Assembly: GCA_027625915.1 (NCBI GenBank)
Contig: JANTQA010000047.1
Span: 12,090,001-12,154,000 of the forward strand
Direction: 5' to 3'
DNA from: Anaeramoeba flamelloides
Taxonomy: Eukaryota > Metamonada > Anaeramoebidae
Length of the DNA stretch: 64,000 nt
A model generated the notes under the pieces. That model was given only the letters and a program-made list of their open reading frames with translations, was not told where the DNA came from and ran no database searches. Position 1 is the stretch's first letter. Each line of letters begins with the position of its first letter. Below are positions 24,309 through 36,276 of the stretch, in pieces. Position numbers and translations under genes: made by a program.

Positions 24309-25059
24309 TTCAAACGAACAATAGTGTAACGAACAAAAACAACAATAAAACTAATTAATCACCTCCACCCCCAAATGACTCAAAAATATCAAGGAAAACA
24401 ATTCCAATTAGAATTTTTATGAAAGGAATATAAGATATAGAATTTCTAAAAAATTATCTTCGAAAGGAAATTTTATAATTAAAAATTATATCGTTACCTA
24501 CAAAAAAAAATAACTTGAAAAAAATGTTTCGACCTTTTAAAAATTCTTCTTTGGTTATTGTGATTATATTAATTTTCAATTAAATTTTATCAAAACTAAA
24601 ATTTGTTTTTTTTGAAAAGTTTGTCTAGTCATCAACAACGTCTTAGTTTTAATGATTAAAACAAATCATATAAATTCAGAAATTTGTTGGTGGCACTTTG
24701 CACCCCATATTGCCCAATATGTTTTAATTGGATAATCTATCCATGGCAAAAGATATTGTTACATCGCATAGAAAAATTGTTTTAACTATTAATTAAAAAT
24801 CCAATAACAATATATTAATGTATATTTTTGATGATAAATAATTAAATTAGAAATTTAAAATTATAATATTTAATTTGAAATAATATTTTTTTTTTTTCAT
24901 TATGAAATTTGTCAGTTCTTTTAACACTATAATGTTTTGAATTTAAATAATTGAGACAGTAATTCAAACCAGCTGGATATTTAATTTTTATTTTTGAATT
25001 TTTGTCTTTTTTGAATATTTTGTTTTTTTTTAAATCTAGACCTAAAATTAACAATATTA

Positions 25060-26528
25060 TATAATGAAATATAATGGATCAAAAATTATTTTCTAATACA
25101 TCTGTTAATTTAGATTGAAAAATTCAAATTTCATGAAGATGATTTTCAACTTTTTATTGATATTAAAATAAATAAAAATTTAAGGTTTCAATGATTATTT
25201 TATTCTCGTAGAATAATATTTAAAAAGTTATTTTAATTTTAAAAAAAAAATAGTTGATTATTTTGTCTATACAAAAAGTTATTCTTGATTTTATTCGTTT
25301 TGTCAGTCGAAATTATTTTAGATTTTTTTTGTTGGTTTTTTCAAGTATTTTATATTATGTAAATAAAATTTTTAGAAAATAATTCATATTAAACTCTAAA
25401 TTTTGGTCTTATTAAACGAATTTCATTTAGATATTAATTCGGTATAAATTAAAATTTTAACTATTAAAAAAAAAAACAATTGAATTTTTAACTTTTATTA
25501 TTTGTTTTTTTTTATCGTAAAAATAACAACTTTATTTTATTTTTATTATTAATAAACGAATGTATTGTTGTTTTAAATTGGCATTATAGGAATAAATTTT
25601 CTAATGTAAAAAAAAAAAAATGAAACTCCTTTAAAAAAATGTAAAATTGAATAATTATTTTTCTTTTCCAATATCAAAAAAAAAAAAAAAAAACAATATC
25701 ATAATGGTTGTTAAATAGAATGAGAATGAAAAAAATATTCAAGATATCTTTATTGGTGTATAATATTTTAATATTACACCCATAGGAAAACATATTGGAA
25801 GATTTTGAATATCGAATCGGATAATATATGTTATTATATGTTTGGAATTTAGTCACTACAGTTAACAAAAAAAAAATTTGAAAATTAAAAAAAACCAAAA
25901 AATATTTTTTTACAAGTCTTTTTTTTTTAAGTAAATAAGAAGAAAAAAGAATACAAAGATGAAATCGGATATTTCAAATTTGGAGAAAATTTAAACCTTA
26001 ATACAAAATATAATTTATATGTACTTTGCCCTTTTCTTGAGACTTTTCCTTTTCTTTTTAATTTTTTTTTTTTTTTTAATCTTTATTAGCAAGATGAATT
26101 TCAAATTTCAAAATAATAATTTTTAAATTCCCAAACTCAAATTAAAAAATTGTAGCTTTCAAGAAAAAAATACATTTTCAAAGTTATTTTTTTTTCTCTC
26201 TCATCATCCAAAACAGTTAAGTTAGTTAAGAAAAACATCTTTATAATCCAATTTTGAAAAAAAAAAAATAATTACTAATCAGCTATTAAAAATCGAGAGA
26301 AAACGTTCATTTTCTTCCATTTCTCTTTCCAATCACTGTTTGTTAATTCGAGACTTTTTCATGTAACTAAAATAGTTATTAAAAATAACAAAATTAAAAT
26401 TTTAAAATTCCTATTATATTTCAAATTATTAGAACATCGTCTAATAAGGATCTTGGATCAAGAAATTACACATATAATTGTATCTGAAAATTGGTTATTT
26501 TACCTTTTTTTCTTGATTTAATTTGCAA
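25060..26528. other. AT-rich non-coding DNA
   Basis: Homopolymer-rich DNA between the family-E and family-D elements. A minus-strand frame at 25,674-25,898 contains a hydrophobic start and a short mixed segment, but no splice or family evidence supports it as a gene. Confidence 0.5.
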
Positions 26529-26530
26529 TA

Positions 26531-27120
26531 AGGTATTTCCAAATAAGTGGCGTCTTTTTTTTTTTACATTTCATAAAAAATAATTTTTGTTAGTGTAAGT
26601 ATTCATTAATTGAACTTGCCAAATTAAGTTTAATATTAATAGAAATTGAATAAAAAAGCTAAGGTATTTATTTCAAAATATATTTGATGAAATATTTCCA
26701 AAAAAAAATGAAAAAAAAAAATAACACTTTTTTTGGATAAAACAATGCATAACCGATTTCGATAAAAAACTAGAAATATGAAAAGGGTACAAATGATTTT
26801 TTAAACAATAAAATGTAGCTATACGTTTTAAATTCTATTTGAAAATTTTTTGAGATTAAGAAAGTTATGAAAAAAGTTTTTTTGGTCAAAAAAGAAAATA
26901 ATAATCATCAATTGTCACGCCTAAAAATATCATATAAAACTGAGATTAGAACTTTTAATATCTTTTATTTATGTAATATAATATACAGAAACAAATTGAT
27001 TTATAATCAAAAATCTATAAATAGTGTTTAATTGATTTTGGGTGTTTAAATATTTTTTTGAAGATTGGTCTGAAAAGAGATATTTTAAAATAAATTTGCA
27101 TTGCTTTATTGGAAATAACT
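26531..27120 (+). mobile_element. MITE, family D, copy 2
   Basis: 590 bp, flanked by TA on both sides. Inverted ends are AGGTATTTCC on the left and AGTTATTTCC as the reverse complement of the right end. Diverged from copy 1 at 23,718 but alignable from end to end, so the family is not recent. Confidence 0.75.
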
Positions 27121-27285
27121 TAATATAATAACTACTTTACCATTGAATTATTTGGTTTTTTTATAAAAATCCAACTCTAGATTATAAATAAATAAAAAAA
27201 TAAATATTTTAGCACATTAATATTATTTTAAATATTTTCTTATAAACGGGATGAATTTTGTTAAAATTGGGGGTTCCAAGGGATA

Positions 27286-27287
27286 TT

Positions 27288-27326
<39 letters not shown>
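27286..27326. repeat. (TA)n microsatellite beside a family-F-like terminus
   Basis: TA run preceded by GGGGGTTCCAAGGGATATTTG, a diverged form of the GGGGTGCTAAGGG terminus that also adjoins TA runs at 22,184 and 23,678. Confidence 0.85.
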
Positions 27327-27331
<5 letters not shown>

Positions 27332-27571
27332 TGTATTTTTAAAGGTTTTTTTCTTCTTGGTATTTTAATCTGGGCAAAAATAAGTATAAAACTGCTAGTA
27401 ATTTTTCCAACCATTCCTATTTATTAGTATTTTCAAAAACTTAATTTTACAAATTTGTTTTCAAAGTTGATTTTTCAAATAGTAATATCAAAAAAAGTAA
27501 AAATAAAGAATATAGTTTTAAGGGTTAAAAAAAATGTATTGAAATATCCAAACGCAAAATAAAAAAAACAA

Positions 27572-28105
27572 CTATGAAAGTTTAACTTGGAAAAACTTTT
27601 GATAAAAAGGGAAACAAAATTTCTTATTCTTAATTATTTGATCGGTTAGATATAATATTAATAAGCTTCTATAAATAAACTCTTTTTCAAATAAAAGGAT
27701 ACAGAAATTTTCAAGAATTGTTGATAATTGAATCAAATTAATTGTAGTATCATTATTGAATATAACAAACACTTTAAATATTCAGTTGAATGTTTTTTTT
27801 TTTTTGTTTTAAAACTCATCAAAACAAAACAAGAAAAATATAAATTTAAAATTTTAATATTGTGTGCCCTTTTATATGAAATGGGAAATCTTGTTGTGTA
27901 AATTGTAAAGAAAAAGAATTATCAAATCAATGGCGACCTTTGAACACGTTGAATTGGGAAAAAGCTCTTTACATTTTATTGATAATTCTAAACAAGAAAA
28001 ACTAATGTTCTTTAATGTCTCATTTTCAATATAAAGCCACAATTCATCTGGGTCTTTTGATGGAATTGTTTTTTTATTCTGTTTTTTATCTTTTCTTTGT
28101 TCCAT
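27572..28105 (-). CDS. Unrecognised minus-strand gene or gene fragment, two exon-like segments
   Basis: The first segment starts at ATG 28,105 and reads as mixed, acidic/basic protein (KDPDELWLYIENETLKN, then FSCLELSIKCKELFPNS), ending near a possible GTCGCC donor at about 27,937. A T-rich tract and AAAG acceptor precede a second segment (about 27,773-27,580) containing FVIFNNDTTINLIQLSTIL and EFIYRSLLILYLTDQI. Residue use is unlike chance translation of AT-rich DNA. No family is recognised and no start or end beyond these exons is clear. It may be a young orphan gene or a fragment left by rearrangement in this transposon-dense zone. Confidence 0.3.
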
Positions 28106-28326
28106 GCATCAATCTAATAATTTTATTTCTTAATCCATACATCAAGCTCATTCGAAACTAAACTTCAACTTTTTACATTGGTACACTGTCAGATTATTTC
28201 CAAATTGTTTTCTTCTTATCTTGTTTTTTCATTTTACAATTGTTCAATATCTAAAAATAAAAATACAAAAAAATGAAATAAATGAATAATTAAAATGAAA
28301 ATCATCAATAAGTAATTCTCTTATTA

Positions 28327-28632
28327 AACATCAAAGTTGATAGTATTGATGATTTGGGAGGTGTATCCTTTTGTTTGAAAGGGGGTTTAGAAACAAATGA
28401 ATACAATAAATCTATTTATAAATACAATGGAGAATTCAAAAAAAAAATAATATTTGATTTAACTAAGGGTGGGCTGGATGAATTGAAAACAAAAACAATT
28501 AAAAGTTATTTGGAAGTTACATTCGGAAAAGAATTTTATTTATTTATTAAAAATTTTTCGAATAAAAGGTTTTTATTTAAAATTAATCATAAACTTGGTT
28601 TAGAAAATAATAATTTTCACAAACATTATTAA
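28327..28632 (+). CDS. Unrecognised exon or gene fragment
   Basis: An open frame reading VDSIDDLGGVSFCLKGGL followed by mixed residues (YKYNGEFKKKIIFDLT, LEVTFGKEFYLFIKNF) and a TAA stop at 28,630. It is preceded by AG dinucleotides that could be a 3' splice site, but no upstream exon was traced. Composition is protein-like. Family not recognised. Confidence 0.3.
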   Translation, partial: NIKVDSIDDLGGVSFCLKGGLETNEYNKSIYKYNGEFKKKIIFDLTKGGLDELKTKTIKSYLEVTFGKEFYLFIKNFSNKRFLFKINHKLGLENNNFHKHY

Positions 28633-28839
28633 TATATAAAAACAAAAAGTTTTTTTATCGATTTTTTATTGTAAAATTTTTTAATTTTTTGATTTTTTTT
28701 TAATTAGATTGTAAATATATTATGCTATAGATACAAGATCATGGATCAAAAAAAATATATAATTTATTTATTAATATTTTTGGTTGAAGAAATAATTATT
28801 ATTATTCAATTTTGAATTCATAGAGGTACTCCAAAAGTG

Positions 28840-29082
28840 TTATATTACCCACCACCTAATGGATTTTGGGCTATTATTTTTAATCATGGCTGAAATACAA
28901 GACTGCAAATAGAAAAAATGATTTAAAAGACACCCGATGATAAGAAAGACAAAATATTCCAAATTTAGGTTTTTTTGGGGTTCTGTAGTGGAAGTACAAT
29001 AAAAAGCTGAATATTGATAAAAACTCATTTCGAACTTACCCAATAATACAAGCAAAATTTGAAATCCATTTTTTATATCCAC
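28840..29082 (-). CDS. Possible secreted-protein gene start or fragment
   Basis: From ATG 29,082 the frame reads MDIKNGFQILLVLL, a signal-peptide-like start, then meets a strong GTAAGT donor at 29,039. A CTACAG acceptor 57 bases later keeps the frame open, so the intron is optional for reading. The frame ends KSIRWWVI at 28,840. No downstream exon was found on the minus strand, so it may be a truncated gene. Confidence 0.25.
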   Translation of the reverse strand: MDIKNGFQILLVLLGKFEMSFYQYSAFYCTSTTEPQKNLNLEYFVFLIIGCLLNHFFYLQSCISAMIKNNSPKSIRWWVI

Positions 29083-30436
29083 ACAAACGTTACTCCACTT
29101 TATTTTTCACCACAGTTGTAGCAACATCATAAACTCTAACATGTTTTAAAAGTGGGTGGAAAGCAAGTGGAAATAAGGAAATTCTTTTTTTCAATCATTT
29201 GCAAGATAAATTTGTGATTTCGATCACAAAAAATAGTTTTACCCAAACTAAAATTTACACAGAAAAAAATCAAAGTTACAAATTTGCAACAAGAGCTTTG
29301 ACTAAACACTCTTTTAAGACACCTTATACATTTCGTTCTCTCAAAGTCGTGTCCACATAGTTTATAAATTTAAAAAGCCTAAAGTCCTATTTTCGATTTA
29401 CCCATTTCTTTAGGGTTAATAATAAGCAGTACCCAACAAAACACTCCTAAGAATTGATCATCAAATTCATAAAACCCTTAAAATACAAAAATTATTATTT
29501 TTTTCTCACCCAAAAAAACAAGAAAAATGTAACATTTTCAAGCTAAAAACTTTCACAAAAGATTCTATTGCTTTTTTCTGATACTAACTAGATCATTTAA
29601 ATCGAAAATTATTCCAAAAATTTGTTCTACTTAAAAAGAAAATTAAAACTAATTTTTACAAAACAACTTCAGATGGACTAAAAAAATCAAACTATTTTTT
29701 ATAACTTGTACATTGAACAAAAACCTTAACACTCGTTTTTTTTTTTTTTTTCACTTTATAATCAATAATAAATTTTTTTCTATTCTTTTTTTAAGAAATC
29801 GAGAAATAGAATATTTTTAATTCAAAATAACACAACTTTTTAATTTTTTTGATGATTTATTTCTTTTTGAAAACTCCTTTTAAAAGATCTTTGACTTTTT
29901 AAAATTTACAAATTTTCTTAAAAATGTAAATAATTTTATCCTCACATAACCTTTTTTTAATTCTCACAAGAAATAGAACCCAACCAAATCCTCGGCGAAC
30001 ACTATCAAAGATTCCACTTCTTATTCTCTCAAAAAAAGATTTCAAAAATTGTGTATTTTGTGAGGTTTGAATTCATTAAATAAAAGAGAATACTTTTGAA
30101 ATTCCAAAAGGGCTTCTATAGGTTGACTTTTGATTCAAAAGTCTCTTTTGTCAAAATAAAAGTTAGTTTAGAAAATTTTATTTGAATTTCTCTTTTGGAG
30201 GAAAATACTTTAGAGTTTGTCTTTAAGTTGGACTAAAAGAGGGGTTTCAAACAATTGTTTGAATCACAAAAGTTTCGCAACCGAATTTCATTTTCATTTT
30301 TTTAAATTATTTTTTATTTTTTTGACTCTTTTTCTTGTTTTTCTTTTCAAAATTTTGCTTGTAGAATTTCCATTTTTTATTTCCTTCTCTTGTTTATTAT
30401 TATAATCTTTGTTTTCAAGAATCACAACGTTTCAAA
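29083..30436. other. Intergenic region upstream of the CCCH gene
   Basis: No gene-like frame with support. The last ~350 bases form the leader of the CCCH gene and are T-rich. The short plus frame from 30,217 looks like T-rich chance translation. Confidence 0.5.
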
Positions 30437-31212
30437 ATGACAACCTTTCTTCAAACCCATGACGAACAAGAAGCAAGAAAATATTTATACAACACAACGA
30501 TTAATATTGGTGCTGGGAGTAATTTAGTTTTGCCAAAAACAAGCTTAAAAAGCCACCCGAATAAGGATCATAACAGAAGCCGAGCTTTTGTGCTCGAAAG
30601 CAATAAAAAACCAGTTGGGTTCGTAACTGCGCTTGATCAAATTCGAAAAACAAAAAACAAACAAATCAAAAAGTCAACAAATAAACCAACGAATAAACCA
30701 ACGAACAAAACAACAAATTCCAACAAACTACCTTCTGAAAAACGGAATAAATCCAAAAGTTCGAAACAACCCGGAAAAAAAAGCGCAAAATCGAATTTAT
30801 ACAAAACAGAAGTTTGTCGATCGTGGATCGAAAACGGTTATTGCAAGTATGGTAAAAAGTGCCAATTTGCTCACGGTACATCAGAACTACGGTAAATTTT
30901 ATTTTATTTTTTTTTTTCTTTTCTTTTCTTTTCTCGAATCAAGACGAGTTCTTATTCAACTTTTATCTTTGTTTCCTTTTTATTGATTTCTTCTGCATCA
31001 ATATTTTCTTACTTCACCAAACACACAACAGAAAAATTTCAAGGCACCCAAAGTACAAAACACAAATATGCAAATCTTATAATACACAATGTTTTTGCAA
31101 CTATGGGAGAAGATGCAAATTTATTCACAAAAAGTTTCAACCTACGACAAACCAACCACAAACCATTTGTAAAAGACTTTCATTTTTTCAAACCATTTGT
31201 ACTCAAAATTAA
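30437..31212 (+). CDS. Tandem CCCH zinc-finger protein, tristetraprolin (TTP/ZFP36) type
   Basis: TTP-type proteins bind AU-rich elements in mRNA 3' UTRs and promote decay. Two exons: 30,437-30,891 and 31,032-31,212, joined in phase 2 by a 140-bp GTAAAT...CAACAG intron; the protein is about 211 residues. Finger 1 is [20 protein letters not shown] (C-X8-C-X5-C-X3-H) with lead-in YKTEVC. Finger 2 is spelled [20 protein letters not shown] with lead-in HPKYKTQIC. The linker ELR...RHPKYKTQ is the TTP signature and is rebuilt exactly across the splice. The N-terminal ~120 residues are Lys/Asn/Thr-rich and unstructured, with repeated TNKP units. The fingers lie at the C-terminus. In an AT-rich genome the AU-rich target specificity is intriguing but untested. 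Confidence 0.93.
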
Positions 31213-32001
31213 ATATTTGTTGGTTACTTTTAAAAGTAATTGGTAAATTTAATTAACTGATATCTGCACAATAAATGGGAAAAAAATTTCCCTTCATTTT
31301 CAAATTTTCCTTTTTCAAATAGAGAGCACAAATTACAGCCCATTCCTTTGAAAACTCTGTTTGTAAAATAAAAAATATGCCAAATCAAGTGAAAATTTCA
31401 CCCCATTTATTAGGTAAATACCAATAATTGGCTCATTATTTATTTATTTGATTATTGATTATTGATTATTAATCATTGAATAATTTCATAATTTATTTAT
31501 TTATTTATTTAAGAGTTCAAATTAAAAATTTCAAAACTATATACAAATTTAATTTATTATTCAAGCTTTGAAATTTTATGATTTATTTTTTGTTACTCTT
31601 TTATTTGTATTACTTTAAAAATAATTTTATTTTATTTTTTTTTATTTTAAATAAAATTTTTATGTGTTTTATTTTTTTGTTTGATGGTTTGCATTTTTTC
31701 TTTTTAAAAATTTATGTTATTTTTGAGGATTTAATTTTTTATTTGAGTTGATTTCAATCCCATCTCAAAATCTTACGATTGATAAAAGTTCAAAGTATTT
31801 TTCAAATATTTTTATCAAACTATTGTTCAAAAAAAAATTAGATTAAAGTGATAGAATTAACTTGAAAAAATGAAACCATATCTATACTTTTTTTGATATA
31901 AAAAAGGTGCTCATATATTTTTTCAACTTATTGGTTTTTATTTATTAATAAAATATCCCATTTATTTTAGTTTTTCATAATTTCATATTCATTTCTACTT
32001 A
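31213..32001. other. Intergenic DNA after the CCCH gene
   Basis: AT-rich 3' flank with ATTT/TTATTTAT-type repeats (about 31,435-31,515). AUUUA-like motifs are abundant but expected at this base composition. No gene seen. Confidence 0.5.
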
Positions 32002-32584
32002 TAAACTACTTTCGAAAAATAAGGGCCCAGTTTTTCAAATGATACTCAGGAAAATTAATTATATGAGGAACCCTGTAAATAATCATCAATAAACTAGAAG
32101 TTGATGTATAATCATCAGAAGATTAAATACTAACAAGGTGTCTTCTTTAAAAATTTTTATACGTTGAACAAAATCTATTTCATTTTTTGTACACAAATTT
32201 GGCTAAAAAAAATCATCCAAAATTTTACAACATCTGGATATTATCGAATTTTTTTTCGGTTGTAAGAGTAATTTGATTGAGAATTAAATTGAAATTTTTC
32301 ATCATGTAAAAATATTAAATGTAAATCAGTGAAGAAAAATTGGCATCTGAAACTAATCGATTGAAGAAACTAACAAACAAAAAAAAATCAAATTGTCATC
32401 TGATTGTTTGAAAATTTTTTTTATTTTCTTCCAATTTTTTAGTCAAAAGTTTGGTTAGTAAATTATGAAGTAGAAAATTTTATTTAAATTACATCATTAA
32501 TCAACTGCCCAACATCATATTGAAATCCAATGATTCTAGAACGAGATCTCGAAATTTGGGCCCCTATTTTTGGAATTTAGCTTA
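32002..32584 (+). mobile_element. MITE, family A, copy 1
   Basis: 583 bp. Near-identical to 41,912-42,496, with about 17 differences by eye, so a young family. Inverted ends: TAAACTACTTTCGAAAAATA on the left, and TAAGCTAAATTCCAAAAATA as the reverse complement of the right, both continuing into RGGGCCCA. TA lies at both outer edges. No coding potential. Confidence 0.85.
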
Positions 32585-32785
32585 TATATATCAAGAAAAA
32601 AACAATCCCTTTTTTAGTAAATAAAAAACTCAAATGATTTTTAAAAAAAATCTCCCTTTTACAACCAATTTAAAACCAAGTCTTCTATTCAAAGACTTTA
32701 AATTTTGTAAATAAATCCTATATACAAAGTTGTCTCAAAATTTTTATTTACTTGGAAAAAAATCTATTTTAATTTTATAAGAATT

Positions 32786-33575
32786 TGACAAATAACCCTT
32801 AAGGGATTAGCGTCAACCAAGGAGAAGCCTAGGAACAAAGTGTGTTGTTATTGGAACCGAACTACATTAGTGCTACATGTTTCAAATGTCTCTAAAAAAT
32901 CAATTAGTCAAGTAGTATTATTTGTTGATCCTCATCACTAAAAATGATCTATGTATTAGTAAAAAACTCAACAATTTCAGAATAAAATATGCATTTCACC
33001 ATAAATTTAAAGGTTGAATTATCAATATTCAGACTCCAAAGTTGTAAAATATCTTTCTTAAATTTGTGGCGAAATGTAAATTAGTTACTAAAAAATTCGT
33101 TTTTTTTTAAAAATTAAATAATTAACGGAATAAATTGTTTTGACAAATTATTTCTTAAATCATGCAAATATATTGATGCTATAAGTAGCTTTATCAAAAG
33201 CAAACAAAACTAATCAGTCTTTGAGCTTTTATGTTGATGATTATTGAGTTAACCTTTGAAATTCAAAAATTATCAAAATAGTTACTTTTGGAAGTTCTAA
33301 ATCTAAATTATTAAATACCAGAATACTGTATTTTGGCTTTCTATTTTTTAGATTTGGAATAGGAATTAAAAAAAATTTTTTCAAAATGAAAATTTTTAAT
33401 TGTGATCATTAGTAAAAAATGTAATAATTTATTGTGCAATAAGATTTATAATAGATTTTTTAGAGCTATTTGAGACATGGTGCACTAATATCATTTGTAC
33501 CCAATTACAACATACTTTGTTCCTAGGCGTCTCCTTGGTAGACGCTAATCCCTTAAGAGTTATTTTTTACAAATT
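32786..33575. mobile_element. MITE with long terminal inverted repeats, family I, copy 1
   Basis: About 790 bp. The arms (about 130 bases or more) carry CTTAAGGGATTAGCGTC, ACCAAGGAGA, CCTAGGAACAAAGT and a shared ATTAGTGC/CACTAAT block in opposite orientation. The interior is AT-rich without a gene. A more diverged relative lies at 35,098-35,865. Confidence 0.8.
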
Positions 33576-33719
33576 TCTCTAATTAGTTGGAAATATATAG
33601 ATTCTTACTTTTAACTTTACCCAGGGTAAACAAAAATAATTAATCAGTCCACTTTCTATTTATAATTCACGGACGATTCTTGAAATATAGAAATTAGAGG
33701 TTTATATGATACCTTTATT

Positions 33720-34480
33720 TAGGTTGCAAGAAAGTTACAAAAATTGTAAAATTTCTATCAAATTACGATATTTTAGAAAATAGAGATATTCAATATTATA
33801 GCCGTAATATAGCAAATTAGGATATTCTATTAAAATACGATAAATATTAAAAAATTGCGAGTAATACCAAAAAATCGCGACTAACATGTAATTATGATAT
33901 AATGAGTGATAGTTTTTAGACTAACCCAGCATTATATTTTATGAAGAAATTTTCTTTTTGATCAAGAAATAGATTAAGCAAAAAAAAGTTATCCTTTTAA
34001 AAAACAACAAAAAAGATACTTGACTATATTAATGATCAGATCAATATATTTTCATTTTATTTTCTTTTGATTTGGTTTACAAAATTATTGATCCCTTTAA
34101 ATCAACACCAATAATAACTAGAAATAAATAAATATATTCTCAGTGAATCTTGGTGTTGTTATTTATGTTGAAGAAAATTACTTCCAAAACAATCAACCTT
34201 TCACTTGTTCTTTAAAGAATGTTCTCTTGGTTGCAATCCATTTTCAATATTCTCCGAAAGCTAAAAGAGGTCGGTAAACTTTTCAAAAGAATGAGACTGT
34301 TTGTTGTGGAAAAAGATTCCGACCCTTTTAAACTTTAGAACAGTTGAAGACAATTAACAACTCTTGCAGACACTTTCTAACATTTTTAAAGGAAAAATAG
34401 TTGTAAAAGTTTTATAACTTTTTAAAAGTCAAGAGGTTTTTTTAAAGTGATTTCATAAAAATAATTTTCTTTTTTTATGA
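33720..34480 (+). mobile_element. Element family C, copy 1
   Basis: Matches the minus strand of 41,290-43,110 in several blocks, including ACAACAAAAAAGATACTTGA, AATCTTGGTGTT, CAACCTTTCACT and AAAAGTCAAG. One edge carries repeated ACGATA/CGCGA motifs (33,750-33,890), as does the other copy. Non-coding. Exact ends were not found. Confidence 0.6.
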
Positions 34481-34499
34481 TAATTATTTTATAGAGATT

Positions 34500-35097
34500 A
34501 TATGATTTTTATAATTTTTTCGCAATTTAATTGTTAATATCATAATAAAAAATGTTATCATCACAACTTTTATAAAAAATATGATAAAATAGTTAGTTTG
34601 AACCCATCTGGATATTTATTTTTAAACACTTGAATATTATTATTTTTGCTCCTTTCTTTAAAATTTGGAAATGTAATTAACTAACTAGTTTACGAAATTT
34701 TTTTTTCAGAATTTGGTTAGGTAGCAAAAAAACTTATAATTTGGAATTCAATGTTAGTTATAAATAGATTTCCAAGAGTTATTTAAACTTGAGAGAGCGA
34801 AAACCATTTACTCCCAATTACATCATATTTTAATTGGTTAGAAATATATGGAAAAACTAACACCTTGGAAATATATTTACAAAAACAATAATTATACTGT
34901 GATGATTATTTATTACTGTAAATTGTAAAAAAGGGAACAAAATTTGATTCTACTGTTTTTGAAAAAAATCAAATAAATTCAAAAAATCATAGTAAATCTT
35001 AAAAAGACCTACTCCCAAAGAGAAATTGATGGTATAACCAAGGTCTAATCTTGTAAAGTGTTTAAATTTTTTTTTGATCTTTAAAATAATTTCTTAA
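34500..35097. other. AT-rich non-coding DNA between transposon copies
   Basis: No gene, RNA or repeat could be supported here. Confidence 0.5.
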
Positions 35098-35865
35098 AAG
35101 TTAAGTGCTTAGTGTTGAACACAGAGAAATCTATAAACTCAAAGAATGTTGTTATTAAATTCAAATCACATTCGCTCATCATTGATTAAATGTCTCGAAT
35201 AAAAAAAAAATTGATAAATTAGAACTATTTGTTGATACCATCAATTAAAAAGGATCCTTATATTAGTAAAAACCCAACAATTTTCCAGAAAAAAATGAAT
35301 TTACCACAAATTTAAAGATTTAATCATCAAAATTTAGACTACAAAGTTACAAAATATCTTTATTAAATTTGGTGTCAAAGATAGATTAGTTACAAAATAT
35401 TCTTTTCTAATAAAAAATTCGATTTTTAATAAATAGATTATTTTACAAAAAGATTTCTACATATTGTAAAAGATTGATACTACAACTACTCTTTTAAAAA
35501 AGAAACAAAACGTATCAATATTTCGACTTTTTATTTTAATAATTAACAAGTTAATCTTGAAAATGAAAAAATTAAAAAGATAGTTACTTTTGGAAGTTCT
35601 AAATATTAATTACAAAATACATGAATACTATTATTTGGAGTTTCTAGATATAGATTGTGAAAAGGTATAAAAAAAAAAGTTCCTTAAATTGATAATTTTT
35701 AAGAGTGCCACCTTAATTAAAAAAACAAAGAATTTATTGTTAAATTGTATTTAAAATAGATTTTAGAGATATGTGAAACCTTGTGTAACTAATATCTTTT
35801 ATACCCAAATAACAACAGACTTTAATTATAGACTTATAAAGATTGATACTAATACCTCAAAATTT
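35098..35865. mobile_element. Family I element, diverged copy 2
   Basis: Aligns block by block with 32,800-33,570: ATTTGTTGAT, TATTAGTAAAAA.CCAACAATTT, CACAAATTTAAAG, TTACTTTTGGAAGTTCTAAAT and ACTAATATC occur in the same order. It is much more diverged than the family-A pair, so the family is older. The apparent frame from 35,773 to 35,991 begins inside this element and is not considered a gene. Confidence 0.65.
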
Positions 35866-36276
35866 AATTGTTCAATTAATTCTAACTCAAATAGTATTCC
35901 CAACCAGAAGAATCTAATTATTATCAAAATACCCTTTGGTCTCGAGCCTCAAATAAAATCTAAAAATACAAAATTTTATGAGAAAAAGTAAATCAAAAAG
36001 TTTGTCAAAAAAAATAATGCCTATTTCGAAATCAATTTCTTTGGGAGACAAAAGAATACCACCTTCAACAAATTGTTACCAAGTTAAAAGAATCAATTTC
36101 CTGTTTGTAAAAGATAATACCCCAAACATTTCTAAAATGAGTCAACTAAAGAATTTGTTTGGTTAAGTAACTATGGGAATGTCAAAAAAATAAAAAAATT
36201 CATTTTTTCTATTTTACAACATTTTTCTTGTTTTTCGTTTTTTCAAAGAATTTTGCAATTATTCTTCACCAATTGA
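35866..36276 (+). promoter_or_regulatory. Upstream region of the AP-4 beta gene
   Basis: About 410 bases between the old transposon copy and the ATG. The last 90 bases are T-rich and end TTCACCAATTG before the start codon. No promoter motif is defined. The short frame 35,978-36,166 is unsupported. Confidence 0.25.

Larger units (their letters stand above)
23190..24850. mobile_element. Long inverted-repeat element (family E) containing nested elements
   Basis: The left arm (about 23,190-23,610) is the reverse complement of the right arm (about 24,415-24,850). Anchors are GGGGTGCAAAG, TAGACAAACTTTTCAAAAAA, AATCACAATAACCAAA and TTTTTAATTATAAAATTT. Between the arms lie a family-F terminus, a TA run and the complete family-D element 23,718-24,308. 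No transposase was seen; the minus-strand frame in the right arm (24,842-25,054) has no recognisable motif. Confidence 0.6.

Noticed and set aside
23718-27120. The two family-D copies as LTRs of a retrotransposon
   Set aside because: They have inverted ends, copy 2 is TA-flanked, no coding region lies between them, and one sits inside another inverted-repeat element.
35773-36166. Two short plus frames before the AP-4 gene
   Set aside because: The first begins inside an old transposon copy and neither shows family or splice evidence.
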